Shown piece after piece: positions 51,949 through 63,469 of a stretch of DNA of 64,000 nucleotides. The notes beneath the pieces were generated by a model. It saw only the letters and a list, made by a program, of their open reading frames with translations, was not told the origin of the DNA and made no database searches. The DNA is taken from positions 57,039,455-57,103,454 of the forward strand of contig CM051517.1 of assembly GCA_028015205.1 (NCBI GenBank), given 5' to 3'. The position numbers and the translations under genes are program-made. Numbering within the stretch: position 1 is the first letter of the stretch; each line of letters starts with the position of its first letter. The DNA comes from Mytilisepta virgata (Eukaryota > Mollusca > Bivalvia > Mytilida > Mytilidae).

Positions 51949-54072
51949 ATACAGCGTGTATGTACTGATCATGGTTCTTAGATACAGTGTGTATGTACTG
52001 ACTATGGTTCTTAGATACAGGGTGTGTGTACTGACCATGGTTCTTAGATACAATGTATATGTGCTGACCATGGTTCTTATATAGAGTGTGTATGTACTGA
52101 CCATGGTTCTTAGATACAATGTGTATGTACTGACCATGGTTCTTAGATACAGTGTGTATGTACTGACCATGGTTCTTAGATACAGTGTGTATATACTGAC
52201 CATGGTTCTTAGATACAGTGTGTATGTACTGACCATGGTTCTTAGATACAGTTTGTATGTACTGACCATGGTTCTTAGATACAGTGTGTATGTACTGACC
52301 ATGGTTCTTAGATACAGTGTGTATGTACTGACCATGGTTCTTAGATACAATGAGTATGTACTGACCATGGTTCTTAGATACAGTGTGTATGTACTGACCA
52401 TGGTTCTTAGATACAGTGTTTATGTACTGACCATGGTTCTTAGATACAGTGTGTATGTACTGACCATGGTTCTTAGATACAGTGTGTATGTACTGACCAT
52501 GGTTCTTAGATACAGTGTGTATGTACTGTCCATGGTTCTTAGATACAGTGTTTATGTACTGACCATGGTTCTTAGATACAGTGTGTATGTACTGACCATG
52601 GTTCTTAGATACAGTGTGTATGTACTGACCATGGTTCTTAGATACAGTGTGTATGTACTGACCATGGTTCTTAGATACAGTGTGTATGTACTGACCATGG
52701 TTCTTAGATACAGTGTGTATGTACTGTCCATGGTTCTTAGATACAGTGTGTATGTACTGACCATGGTTCTTAGATACAGTGTGTATGTACTGACCATGGT
52801 TCTTAGATACAGTGTGTATGTACTGACCATGGTTCTTAGATACAGTGTTTATGTACTGACCATGGTTCTTAGATACAGTGTGTATGTACTGACCATGGTT
52901 CTTAGATACAGTGTGTATGTACTGACCATGGTTCTTAGATACAGTGTGTATGTACTGACCATGGTTCTTAGATACAGTGTGTATGTACTGACCATGGTTC
53001 TTAGATACAATGTATATGTACTGACCATGGTTCTTAGATACAGTGTGTATGTACTGACCAGGGTTCTTAGATACAGTGTGTATGTACTGACCATGGTTCT
53101 TAGATACAGTGTGTATGTACTGACCAGGGTTCTTAGATACAATGTGTATGTACTGACCATGGTTCTTAGATACAGTGTGTATGTACTGACCATGGTTCTT
53201 AGATACAGTGTGTATGTACTGACCATGGTTCTTAGATACAGTGTGTATGTACTGTTCATGGTTCTTAGATACAGTGTGTATGTACTGACCAGGGTTCTTA
53301 GATACAGTGTGTATGTACTGACCATGGTTCTTAGATACAGTGTGTATGTACTGACCAGGGTTCTTAGATACAGTGTGTATGTACTGACCAGGGTTCTTAG
53401 ATACAATGTGTATGTACTGACCATGGTTCTTAGATACAGTGTGTATGTACTGACCATGGTTCTTAGATACAGTGTGTATGTACTGTTCATGGTTCTTAGA
53501 TACAGTGTGTATGTACTGACCAGGGTTCTTAGATACAGTGTGTATGTACTGACCATGGTTCTTAGATACAGTGTGTATGTACTGACCAGGGTTCTTAGAT
53601 ACAATGTATATGTACTGACCATGGTTCTTAGATACAGTGTGTATGTACTGACCATGGTTCTTAGATACAGTGTGTATGTACTGACCATGGTTCTTAGATA
53701 CAGTGTGTATGTACTGACCATGGTTCTTAGATACAATGTATATGTACTGACCATGGTTCTTAGATACAGTGTGTATGTACTGACCATGGTTCTTAGATAC
53801 AATGTGTATGTACTGACCATGGTTCTTATATACAGTGTGTACTTACTGACCATGGTTCCTAGATACAGTGTGTATGTACTGACCATGGTTCTTATAATGT
53901 ATATACTGACCATGGGTCTTAGATACAATGTGTGTATATGTACTGACCATGGTTCTTAGATACAATGTGTATGTACTGACCATGGTTCTTAAGATACACT
54001 GTGTATGTAATAACCATGGTTTTTACAGTATGTACTGACCATGGTTCTTAGATACAGTGTGTATGTACTGAC
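51949..54072 (-). repeat. 33-bp minisatellite, right subterminal array (C), inverted
   Basis: About 64 units, the reverse complement of array A: the plus strand reads TGACCATGGTTCTTAGATAC. The orientation matches the right terminus, so arrays A and C face each other as the two termini do. It begins 73 bp upstream of the first recognised transposase exon and probably lies in that gene's 5' intron or leader. Confidence 0.95.
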
Positions 54073-54211
54073 GAAGTAGTACTAAGCAAATGTTCTTGTC
54101 TAAGATTTAGTGGTCTTATTATCAACCAATGAGTACTTCTAGCTGGCTGTCAGTTAACAGTGACCATTCTTAGTACAAGGCAATTTTTAGCACGCCAGTT
54201 TGGTTTTTATG

Positions 54212-54742
54212 TACTGTGGATTCATTTATTTTCATTGGTGCCAATTTTCATTGTTCGGTGAAAATTTTGTTCGATAAAACCTAATTTTCTATTAATAACA
54301 CTTAGGCCAATTAAAATTAATTGATAGATTTTCATCCCCGACCGCACTTGGAAATCGTTTTCGTTTTTTGTTAACTTCCTGTAACAATCAACATGGTTTT
54401 CGTGATTCGACTATTTTTGTGACCTTTAGATGTCTTTTGGTCAGCTTAAGTCTGCAGAGATTGGAGTTGAAATTTCTATTGTGCATGTTTCTGGAATAAA
54501 AACATATATAAGCCATTTTATAACATTTACATATTAATAACACCTTACAAAATAGTTTCATATGAAATAAAAAATAAAAAATAAAATCCTCCAACCCGCC
54601 CCATTTTTTTCAAAAAGTTGGATGAAAATCTACTAATTAATTTTAGTTGGCCTTATCAAAATATGTATTTCGTTGTATTTGTAAATTTGTGGTTCATCTG
54701 TTGCCACGAAAACAAGGAAAATTGGTGACCAAGAATTTAGGG
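54212..54742. mobile_element. Diverged TACTGTGGATTCATT MITE, interrupted
   Basis: The left end is intact. The right part (GCCACGAAAAC...AAAATTGGTGACCAAGAA) is recognisable but the terminal inverted end is worn. The middle is replaced by the foldback at 54302-54655. Confidence 0.6.
54302..54655. mobile_element. Foldback element nested in the MITE
   Basis: TTAGGCCAATTAAAATTAAT on the left and ATTAATTTTAGTTGGCCTTA on the right are inverted, with GATTTTCATCC and GGATGAAAATC continuing the arms. Confidence 0.7.
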
Positions 54743-54839
54743 TATGTTTGAGAAGCAAGTAACAATAACATGGTTGACCCCATAGCATTCAATATGTGCC
54801 TATCCCAAGCCCGGACCATATATTATCAATCGCTGTCTT

Positions 54840-55020
54840 AAGATAACTCATTGTTATATATGTGAAATACTTTGTTTATTCTGGGATTTGTGGTAATTTT
54901 GAGTGAATGTTTGACATTATTTCAGAGTCATCTAGTGCTTGCTATGTGGCTGGGATGTTGCTCATTGTTGAAGGCTACATGGCGACCCCTAGATGATGTC
55001 GGTAATTACCATGTTCTAGT
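54840..55020 (-). repeat. Third copy of the 3170/20985 dispersed repeat
   Basis: In reverse orientation: GGGATTTGTGGTAATTTTGA and GTTGAAGGCTACATGGCGAC-like words match the other two copies. Confidence 0.5.
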
Positions 55021-55059
55021 TTTACATATATTTATATTATAGATTCTGGTGCTTCATGT

Positions 55060-55330
55060 TCTGATTAACTTCATACAAATTACTCATACCCAAGATAAAA
55101 ACTTTGAATATATCTAAATCATGACTTGTCAATAGGAAAATAAACTGTTCTTCTTTTGACATATTATCAAAATTGGGAACTATATCAATAATATTTTTGA
55201 ATAATTTATCACATTGCCTTAAGAAATGAAACTCGTCTTCAACACCTGCATGACATATTTCACAAATTCGCTTTTAAACAGGCATATAAAGACCTCTTGC
55301 AGTATTCAAATTACAGTTACTTATCTGTAT
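55060..55330 (-). pseudogene. LINE ORF2 C-terminal fragment
   Basis: The reverse strand reads ICEICHAGVEDEFHFLRQCD and then an acidic and hydrophobic tail, the C-x2-C...E-x-HFL-x2-C pattern also seen at 21290-21590. A stop lies just upstream. Confidence 0.55.
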
Positions 55331-56800
55331 TCTAATAAAATCTGATAAAGCATGTTTGTCGATGTCAGTACATAAATATTGTTCCCGTTTGAAGTCTTTT
55401 TTTTAACTTACAGTAAGTTCTCAATTTATTTTCCCCTGATGTTCTCTCAGAATTTAACAATAATTTATGCCAATATCTATAATATCTGTCCTGAAGTTTA
55501 TTTAATATGGTTGTATATTAAGTATATGAAACGGGCATTTCAAGATTCGGTGGAGGATCGATGATCCACAAGTAGACGCTTTCGAGACACGACGGCCATA
55601 CTTCGTCGTCCATAGGATGTGTCTGCCATACTGCAACATTGTCCATACCTTGGAAACACGTATCATTTCATAGTTGTAACATAAATATGATTTTGTAGTA
55701 TTTATTATGTACAATTTTGTTGGTTTGAAAGAGATATAAATATGATTTTGGTCTAACATGCTGGTCACAATACACACAAGGGTACAACATGAGGAACAGC
55801 AATTTTCCAAATTATTGCAAACAACATTTCTGGTTACTTTTATGCTGCAAGGTCGGAACTCCAAAAAGACTGCTCAAACAGCTGGTATTGTTACAAGAAT
55901 TTCACTACCAAATGTATGTTTGTATCCACTTAAACTCAGATTGGGTACTGTTCTTTTTACAGTGATCTCATTTTGTATTTCCTTTACAATTTCTTGACAA
56001 AAGCATAATTAATACTCAAAGAAATGATTATAAGCAATTAACAATCTTCTTAAATTTTAAAATTAATCATTATCTGATTAGTTAGTTTCATTTTTCAAAA
56101 CTAAACTTATTGTTTTGACTATGACAGAAATTAGTCTCCCATTTTTGGATATTCTTTATTTATTTCATCAGTTTATATTATTTACGCAAGATATTAATAA
56201 TATAAATATTTTATTTATATAAAGCACATTTAAATATGATATATTTAAAAAAAAAAAAAAAAAACCATGGACGAAGCAACTTCACAAAGTAAGGCCGATG
56301 TGGTCCTATGCCTATGGCCGATACATTCTATAGATGACGTGACGGTATGGCCGATACATCCTGCATCAAAGTAGACAGGTATAATGACGGGACTCCAAAG
56401 AGAATAAAAAAACAATCATTCTGTGTCATGAAATATAATTTGTCATGACCAATATGTAATTGAAGTTTACCCCCCCCCCCCCCCCCCTCCCCCCACTCTT
56501 TCCAGTGGAGAATCCCAGCTAAACTTGAAAGAGAATTAAAAAAAATGTTGATCCCAAAAAGGTATCCCCACCTTTCCGACTGGTAAAATATGTTAAGTTC
56601 AGTGTGACCTCGGAGTAATTACTGTCTATTTTCGTGTTTAATATACCCTTTTAGCTTTTTGCATTATGTTTTACAGTTTTTTTTTAACCACGCAATTTTC
56701 ATCTGTTTACGTCCTTCGTATCCCTTCTTTCCTGTACTAAACACCCGAGTTTAGAGATCACCCAATCACAGGATATCTAACAAAAAAATAAAACTTATCA
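55331..56800. other. Right inner flank of the giant element, no exon confirmed
   Basis: This is where a 5' exon of the transposase might lie. A GC-richer minus-strand stretch at 55560-55640 has a short ATG frame (MADTSYGRRSMAVV), and 56281-56390 repeats a GGCCGATACAT word, but neither could be phased to the first known exon. A poly-C tract is at 56470-56487. Confidence 0.4.
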
Positions 56801-56863
56801 ACCAATGAAAGCATGGTCCATAACGTGGTTCTTAGATATGCATATGTACTACTATTATACCTC
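56801..56863 (-). repeat. Right terminal inverted repeat of the giant element
   Basis: The reverse complement matches the left terminus: 14 of 14 bases at the tip, 19 of 19 bases in the ATATCTAAGAACCACGTTA core, and ATTGGT at the inner edge. One or two small indels lie between tip and core. It is followed on the plus strand by CCCACAA, which is also present just outside the left terminus. Confidence 0.85.
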
Positions 56864-57770
56864 CCCACAAAGATGCCGACAAATGGACGGCGCGTGTCTC
56901 TTGAATAAATAATTTCTTCTTTATTTTTTACACTACATCTCTGAAAATTGAAACACGAAATCATTTTGTAAATACCTTTTCATTAAAACATTTTAAATTG
57001 CTGATTTAGCGTATTATCATGGGCTGAGTGCACCTTTTGGGGCTGAGTGCACTTAGCCGGGGCTAAGCGGTGTTTAGACGTACCGGTTTATTTTGGACCA
57101 GCACTGAATATAGTTTTAATTTATATCGCTTATTCGGAGACTTAGGAGAAAACAATTTGATTTTTTCAATGTTTAATATTTTCATATTCCACTGTAATTC
57201 CTTTTAATAAATCATAGTTCAAATTTCAAATGATTATAAGAAGGGATTTTTTTTTGTATTACAGTATCGCATTATTTTTCTATATTCTAAAGAATGTTCT
57301 TGGTTTTCAATTCTTTTAAAGTGGTTTTAAAGATGTTTTTACTGGTTCAAGATAAAGATGCACTCGTGTCCTTATTTTACATTTAAACATCTTAGTTGCA
57401 AAGTTTAATAGTAATAGTACATGTGTTAGTATTATAGTGTAGTATTATAGTAAATAATACTTATATAATATGTTTTAAAGAATAGTAATTTGTCATTACG
57501 TATAAATTGTGTTATGTTATGACTGTTGATTTTTATTTTTTTTAGCATTTCTGGTTACTATGTGTATGTTGCATATGATAAGAATTGTAACACTTCTTAG
57601 TGACTGGATAGGTTGAATAAAATCCTCCACAATAATACCTGCAAAGAACTTGTTATCGGATATTGTAGCAGAGAAAAAAAATTGCAAAGTATGCAAGGAT
57701 AGTATTAGGATGAAGGTACAGAAATTGTTACTTTAGAAAGGAGTGTTTCATTAAAGTTGATAAAAGTTTA
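56864..57770. other. AT-rich DNA right of the giant element
   Basis: It opens with the possible target duplication CCCACAA. I see no gene or known repeat. Confidence 0.5.
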
Positions 57771-57774
57771 TAAC

Positions 57775-58165
57775 TAACGTTATCAACGATGTTGCTCAAC
57801 AATGTAACTTAAGTTTTTCTCTGTCAAATGTTATTAGTAAATGTTACAGTAACGTTAGTTTTATGTAAATATAAGAAATTTTACTGTAATATCAGTTTTA
57901 TATATAACGTAATAAGAAATGTTACTCCAACGTTAGTTTTATATTAATATATGACGTTATAATGGTTGTTACGGTAACGTTAGTTTACTATAAATAAATA
58001 ACGTAAACAGAAAAGCTACTTTAATGTTAGTTTCCTGTTAACGTTACTTGGAACGTTGTTTTAACGTTACTCGGAGTCTACAAAATGACGTAAAAAATAC
58101 GTTCGTAAGTAACGTAATTATAACATAAAATGTACGTTAGAATAACGTTACATCAACATTATTTT
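57775..58165. repeat. ACGTTA-rich degenerate repeat tract
   Basis: More than 15 occurrences of ACGTTA or TAACGT, often as TAACGTTA palindromes spaced 25-50 bp apart, with AGTTTTATGTAAATAT-like spacers. No gene is seen. Confidence 0.7.
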
Positions 58166-58341
58166 GTTTGCTGGGAAAATATTGATACAAGGAAGACATC
58201 AATGTATCAGACATAATATGTAATAATAGATATTATTTCATATGCTTGGTCATAAATTAAAAAAAAAATCTTGTTGTGTTGCAATGTATTGTTTTTTATA
58301 ATTATTATTCAAATTACACTGATTAAATGTTTGGAGGACTT

Positions 58342-59683
58342 ATCACGGCAGGTAAGAAGTCTTATTATTTTTATTTAATGAAACAGAATGAATTTTATTA
58401 CACCATACAATAAAATCAGTTCTCGTAAACGGTTCAGAAATATTGGGAAATATCTCTGTCAATTCAGCATATCGACAAGCAAAAGTTGATCGAGTGTGAC
58501 ATTGTATGACTGTAAAACTCGGGTCACAAAATATACCCATATCACGATTTTCAAGTAACCTCTCCATTAAGTATGCATAAACTTTATAAGAACAATTTCT
58601 CCATTTCAGTCTCTGAATTCAAGGCATTCGAGATATCAGTTACTTCGTTTGTGATGCCATGTTGATTGTTGAATTTTGATGAAAAAAAAAGAAACTGTCA
58701 CGTGCAAACGCACAAAAAATAAATAAAGCCAAATACTTCCCTTTTTACGATTCCCCAAAAAATATATAATTTTATTTTACAAGTTTTAATTGAATTATTT
58801 CCCTTAATCATATCTTTCAATTTAACTTTGCTCAATTACATATAACAACATTGGCTTTTATGTATTATAGTGACGGTAAATACTTTATACCTTGAGCGTA
58901 ATATTTCAAATGCTTTCAGTACATATTTCGTTGTCTCCTCTCTGTCGTCTGATGTTTCTATGACCGCTCTTGCAGCTGGAGAATCTACATGTAAACAAGA
59001 CAAGACAAAATATATAATAAGATTCCATTTTAATGTTCTCAAATCACTATCTAGTGAAAGCTAACTGAGGATTTACACTATTTTACTTTAAAAATTTAAT
59101 ATTATAAAATTGTAAAATTATGTTGGGTTTAACTTTGTCCTTTAAAATTCTGTTTCAGGTGTGTACATTTCCAGTTGTTAATGATGCATATTTGGCCGAG
59201 AAACATTGAAAAATGCAAATATAGCGAAGGTAATTTTTATTTTATTTTATTTTATGTTATTTTATTTTATTTTATTTTATTTATTTATTATTATTATTAT
59301 TTTATTTTATTATTTTTTTTTTTGGTAGAATGCGTTACTCACGGAGGTACCCGGTGACATTTCTTTTGATAAAATTTGAGTTAAACCACACCGTCCAGCT
59401 TCCACTAAACATTCATTATGTATTGTCTCATCAGGATGTCGTGTAATATTTAAATAACAAAATAAGGAAAGCCAAATTCGATTTCAACAAAAATCTGTAA
59501 GTTCAAACTAGCTTAAAAATAACTAAAATAAGCCTAATATTTCTTAACAAATCTAATGATGAATTTCACAAGAATATCGTTCATCGTTTTTTTTAATCTG
59601 TATCTTTTCAACATCTCAAGATGTGCTTACCAATTAAAAAATCTTCTCCATATGGCATAATTGCATCACTGGGAGGGTGAAAA
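58342..59683 (-). other. Exon-like segments of an unidentified gene
   Basis: Three minus-strand pieces look coding. 59631-59683 (FHPPSDAIMPYGEDFLI) has acceptor and GTAAGC donor. About 59353-59450 (HPDETIHNECLVEAGRCG, LTQILSKEMSPGTS) has a GTGAGT donor. 58891-58984 (SPAARAVIETSDDREETTKY, VLKAFEILRS) has acceptor and GTATAA donor. A final open stretch at 58342-58608 (FCDPSFTVIQCHTRSTFACR...) may be a last exon. Phases do not chain without a missing piece, so the gene model is unresolved; no family is recognised. The segments lie outside the giant element and could be host sequence. Confidence 0.3.
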
Positions 59684-60349
59684 CTATAAGGTTAGAATAA
59701 AAAAGATATTTTTTTACGTGCATTTTATTACATGTAGCACATAGATAAATCTGCAAAGATGCTGAAAAGTAATTTTCTATGTAATTCTAACTTAAATACA
59801 TGTAACAAAAAACATTTATTTTATACACAACTTCAAAAATACAATCACCTGCTTTTATATTCTACGGTACAAAACCTGGTTAAGTTTTATTTATGCAAGG
59901 TCGTGGTGTCGAATATTTTTTGCCTTATTTTCATAGTGGTATGAGGCATCATCCATTTGATTTTTAATGTCTTTGAGGTGGGTTATAGGTAAAGAAGTTG
60001 AGCTCGTTACTTTTTTACTCCAGGTAATGTGCAGTGTTCCCCTTTTTCAACATATCATATCTTTCGTTTTTCTAATAATAAGGGTTTGTAGCTAGATGTG
60101 TGCGTAATTATTTGAATGTCAGTTATTCACACATTAAACGATCAATTTGGTGCTTGATGGATTCAGATAAGGCCCGGGGTGGAGACTACTAATTAATGGA
60201 AATCACAAAATGTAATACAAATATAGAGTTTTATCCTCTGGCGGACAAAGATTCGATTCAATCGTATTTGTATCCGTTTTTACTATTTCAATCGTGGCAT
60301 AAGACTGATAGTTATATAACTGTATTACTGTAATATGTTTGAAAATAAG
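59684..60349. other. AT-rich non-coding DNA
   Basis: No exon or repeat was recognised. The nearby 59235-59320 stretch is a (TTTTA)n-like simple repeat. Confidence 0.5.
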
Positions 60350-60444
60350 GAGAGTACCGTATTGCATTTCGGTATTTTTGGTTATGAGTACTTCTTGTTT
60401 TAAAATAAGTTTGTTTTTTGGTCTTTTAAATGTTTCGGATTTAA

Positions 60445-60490
60445 TGCTGCTGATAAGAGGTAACTCCTTGAAATGCGTCGTATACAGCAT
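60445..60490 (+). ncRNA. Hammerhead-ribozyme-like motif, core mutated
   Basis: Diverged, oppositely oriented copy of the 31955-31998 motif with about 100 bp of matching flanks on each side (60350-60510). The core reads CTGATAA instead of CTGATGA, which should inactivate it. It lies outside the giant element. Confidence 0.4.
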
Positions 60491-60929
60491 AGTATAAATT
60501 TACTATATCTAATAGTAGTATCTTTGGATTGCTATTTTATTTATAATCACAAATTTGGAGTATCTTTGTATTGCTATTTTATTTATAATCACAAATTTGG
60601 CGTAATAGCGGAGCAACGTCTCTTAGTTTTCGCGTTTAATGTACTGAAGAACTTTACTCGATATTATGATACCACGAGAAGAAACATTTAACGAAAGCTA
60701 GAGATTGTGTTTCTGCAAGACACGGACGCCCAGTATTCCTGTACAATAAATCCCAATCAGGAAATCGTTATGGGAATTATTTTAAATGTATAAAAGTTTC
60801 ATAATATATTCAAATTTCATGACGTTTTACCCCATTTTAAAATAATGAATCCACAGTGCCATAAGGACCCAAACACTAAACTTTAATAGAATTACTCAAG
60901 AATGAAAGTAGGTCATGTGGACTTATATG

Positions 60930-61655
60930 TTGGTGATCTCTGTTGAACTAAGATGATTGCAGTTGTAAAATATTGATATATCAACATAGTTTATATTTAG
61001 AAATAGACTTAAATGCAAAAATTTAATCGAAGTAACTCTACCATAAAATGTAGGCCATAGTGACTTTAATGTAACTGAGCTGTGTTGTACTATATAAGAT
61101 GACTGCAATTGTAAAATATCATTATTATAAAATGTGGGTTCTTTAAAAATTCATCTAAATGCAAAGATTTAATCAAAGTCATTCAACAATAGAACTGACT
61201 TTTGTTGTACTCTATAAGATGAATGAATAGGTATAATATCATTGATATATCTCAACAGGTTTCTGAGAAATGGACCTAAACCCAAAAACTTAACCGAGTC
61301 AATTATGCATGAAATGTGGGTCATATTGACTCAAATTTTGGAGAAATGCATTATATAATGTAAAATGATTACAGTGGTGAAGTATCATTGATATAACATC
61401 ACGGATTCCTAAAAAATGAAATTTAAGGCAAACATTTATCGGAGTCACTCATGCATTAAATGTGGGTCAAAGGTTGTTGATCTTTGTTCAGTGTTATAAG
61501 AGGGTTGTAGTGGTATAATATCATTCATATATCTTCATGGGTTTTTGAGAAATGAACCGAAACACAAAAATCTAACTAGCAGGACGGGCGTACACACGTA
61601 CAGACAATGGTAAATTTATATGCCCCTTCCACATTCGAGGACGGGGCACATAAAT
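60930..61655 (+). repeat. About five diverged tandem units of roughly 150 bp
   Basis: Recurring words are ATAAGATGA, TGTAAAATATCATTGATATA, AATGCAAAAATTTAATC and AAATGTGGGTCA. The block ends in CGTACACACGTACAGACAAT and GGGGCACATAAAT. Confidence 0.7.
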
Positions 61656-61798
61656 AGCCTGGTCATAAAAAAATCACAGGGTCATTAAAAGTAGAAAGCT
61701 ACTGTAGGAATCGACAGTAATCCCCGCAACCCCCCCCCCCTTCCCACAATTAGTTGAGACGTATCAGTTTTTACAGTCTTATATAGAACTTTTGTAAA

Positions 61799-63108
61799 TA
61801 CAGTTGAGATCAGTTCTAACCTCTGAACTATACTGTCAGGGGGGACGGCTCTAGAACCATTCAAGAACGGTTCTATGGTGGAACCAACCCTGTCATAAAT
61901 GGTTTTAAGGTAGAACCGTCATAAATGGTTCTAGGGTAGAACCCCCCAGAATGGTTCTACGGTAGAACTGTCATAAATGGTTCTATTGTAGAACTGTCAT
62001 AAATGGTTCTAGGCTAGAATCATTCAGAACTGTCATAAATAGTTCTGGGATAGAACTGCCCATTTTCATGTCCGATAACTCTGTATTGATTATGGCACGT
62101 ACTCCTTGTCTTCGCTTTTCAGAAACTTTAAACAACATTTTTTTCTTTAATATGTAGTAACATTTCACATCGATTATAATTTCAATATATGAATTTCTGA
62201 CAATAATTAATAATATTAAATTTAAACTGCAAAAGTACATACATGTAATAAGGAGCTATGGTGCAATTTTTTTCCAGTTTTTTAACACGAATTATTGTTT
62301 TTGTTAAAATTTGTGTGATTTTTATCTGAAATAAATTTACAGGTAAAGAAATTTGTTCTCCGTAACATGTGTGTTTCGGGTAATTATAACTAATTAACGT
62401 TTTGACATGTAAATTGTACCTTGACTGTCCGGATGTTTATTGTTCCAACTTTTAAGATACACATATACATCTGTATGTATATAGGTAAACCGTTTTGCTG
62501 ACAAAATCAGCGGGGTTTAAAATTTTTATAACGCTGCATTTTAAAATAATTAAAAGGTATGTATAAGGTGGTCCCAAATTTCAATGCAGAGATTTCAAAT
62601 GTGTTAGATAAGTAACATTTTAATCTATTTTACACCATAATTTCAAGAAGGGACGGGACTAAATCTTGATTTAAAGTGTTCTCTTGTCGAAACACATGTA
62701 GAGGAATGTTTTATGCACTAGAAAATAACACCGAATAGTTTTTAAATCATTTAGTTTTAGTAAATTCTTTATTCTGAGTTTTTTTTTTTCTTTTTTTTAC
62801 ACTTTTATAATATATTTCGGTATGATAAAAGTTGATTTTAAAATTATGACAACAAATTAATTGTTTTATTTCTTATAATCTTGATGTTCAAAATTCATAA
62901 ACTATTGCCAGGGTCATAAATGGTTCTAATGTAGAACCGTTCGGAATGGTTCTAGGGTAGAACTATCATAAATGATTCTAGGCCAGGACACACCCTGTCA
63001 TAAACGGTTCTAAAGGTGTCAAAATGACAGTTCTAGAACTGTTCTAGAACAGTTTTTCTGACAGTTTAGGACAGTTCTAATGAGAGGTTAGAACTGAGCT
63101 CAACTGTA
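61799..63108. mobile_element. 1.3-kb Tc1/mariner-like MITE
   Basis: The ends TACAGTTGAGATCAGTTCTA and (complement) TACAGTTGAGCTCAGTTCTA are inverted and continue ACCTCT. TA at both tips fits a TA target duplication. Subterminal blocks (61840-62060 and 62910-63060) are dense in GGTTCTA and TAGAACC palindromic words. No transposase is encoded. Confidence 0.65.
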
Positions 63109-63469
63109 GTTCAAATTTTAAACCTCTCTTATGTGGTTAATCAGTCAATAAATGTGGACACAAGACCTTGGATATTACTGTGATATATCATAAGGATAAA
63201 AATCTACCAATTAAACTTTCTTTGAAAGTGAGGCTGGTAAACAAATATTTTGAAGAATTTTTTAGCTTAGCATGTCAGGGCAAAATTGACTCGGCAATAC
63301 TTAGTTTTGCATAAAACGCAAGTGAAGGTCGAGAAAATACCAGTTTCTAAAGCATGGAGGCCTTTAAAAACAAAATAGTAAGTATTTTATAAATCTGATG
63401 ACGGAGTAACATATTAAATGGACCAGGAAATCACCTACTTTTGCAATAATAACTAGAAATTGGTGCCAT

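Larger units (their letters stand above)
8470..56863. mobile_element. Giant (about 48.4 kb) KDZ-superfamily DNA transposon
   Basis: The element is defined by inverted terminal repeats at 8470-8532 and 56801-56863. Both begin GAGGTATAATAGTA on their own strand and share the perfect core ATATCTAAGAACCACGTTA. Inside are two convergent genes: a Ulp1/PHD protein (plus strand) and a KDZ transposase (minus strand). Four 33-bp minisatellite arrays carrying the terminal core lie between. KDZ elements are known from fungi and animals; a copy this long, with tens of kilobases of introns, satellites and nested repeats, is unusual as far as I know. A direct repeat CCCACAA occurs at 8459-8465 and 56864-56870 and may be the target-site duplication, but on the left it sits four bases away from the repeat end, so the exact boundary is uncertain. 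SINEs, PLE and LINE fragments and MITEs inside indicate long residence. Confidence 0.82.

Noticed and set aside
52088..53959. A 623-codon ORF (MVLRYSVYVLT repeats), and the ORFs over 10766-13166 and 29352-30659
   Set aside because: Same 33-nt periodicity artefact in arrays A, B1 and C.
55502..55864. 120-codon minus-strand ORF as the missing transposase 5' exon
   Set aside because: No donor in the required phase 0 and no resemblance to KDZ N-terminal regions.
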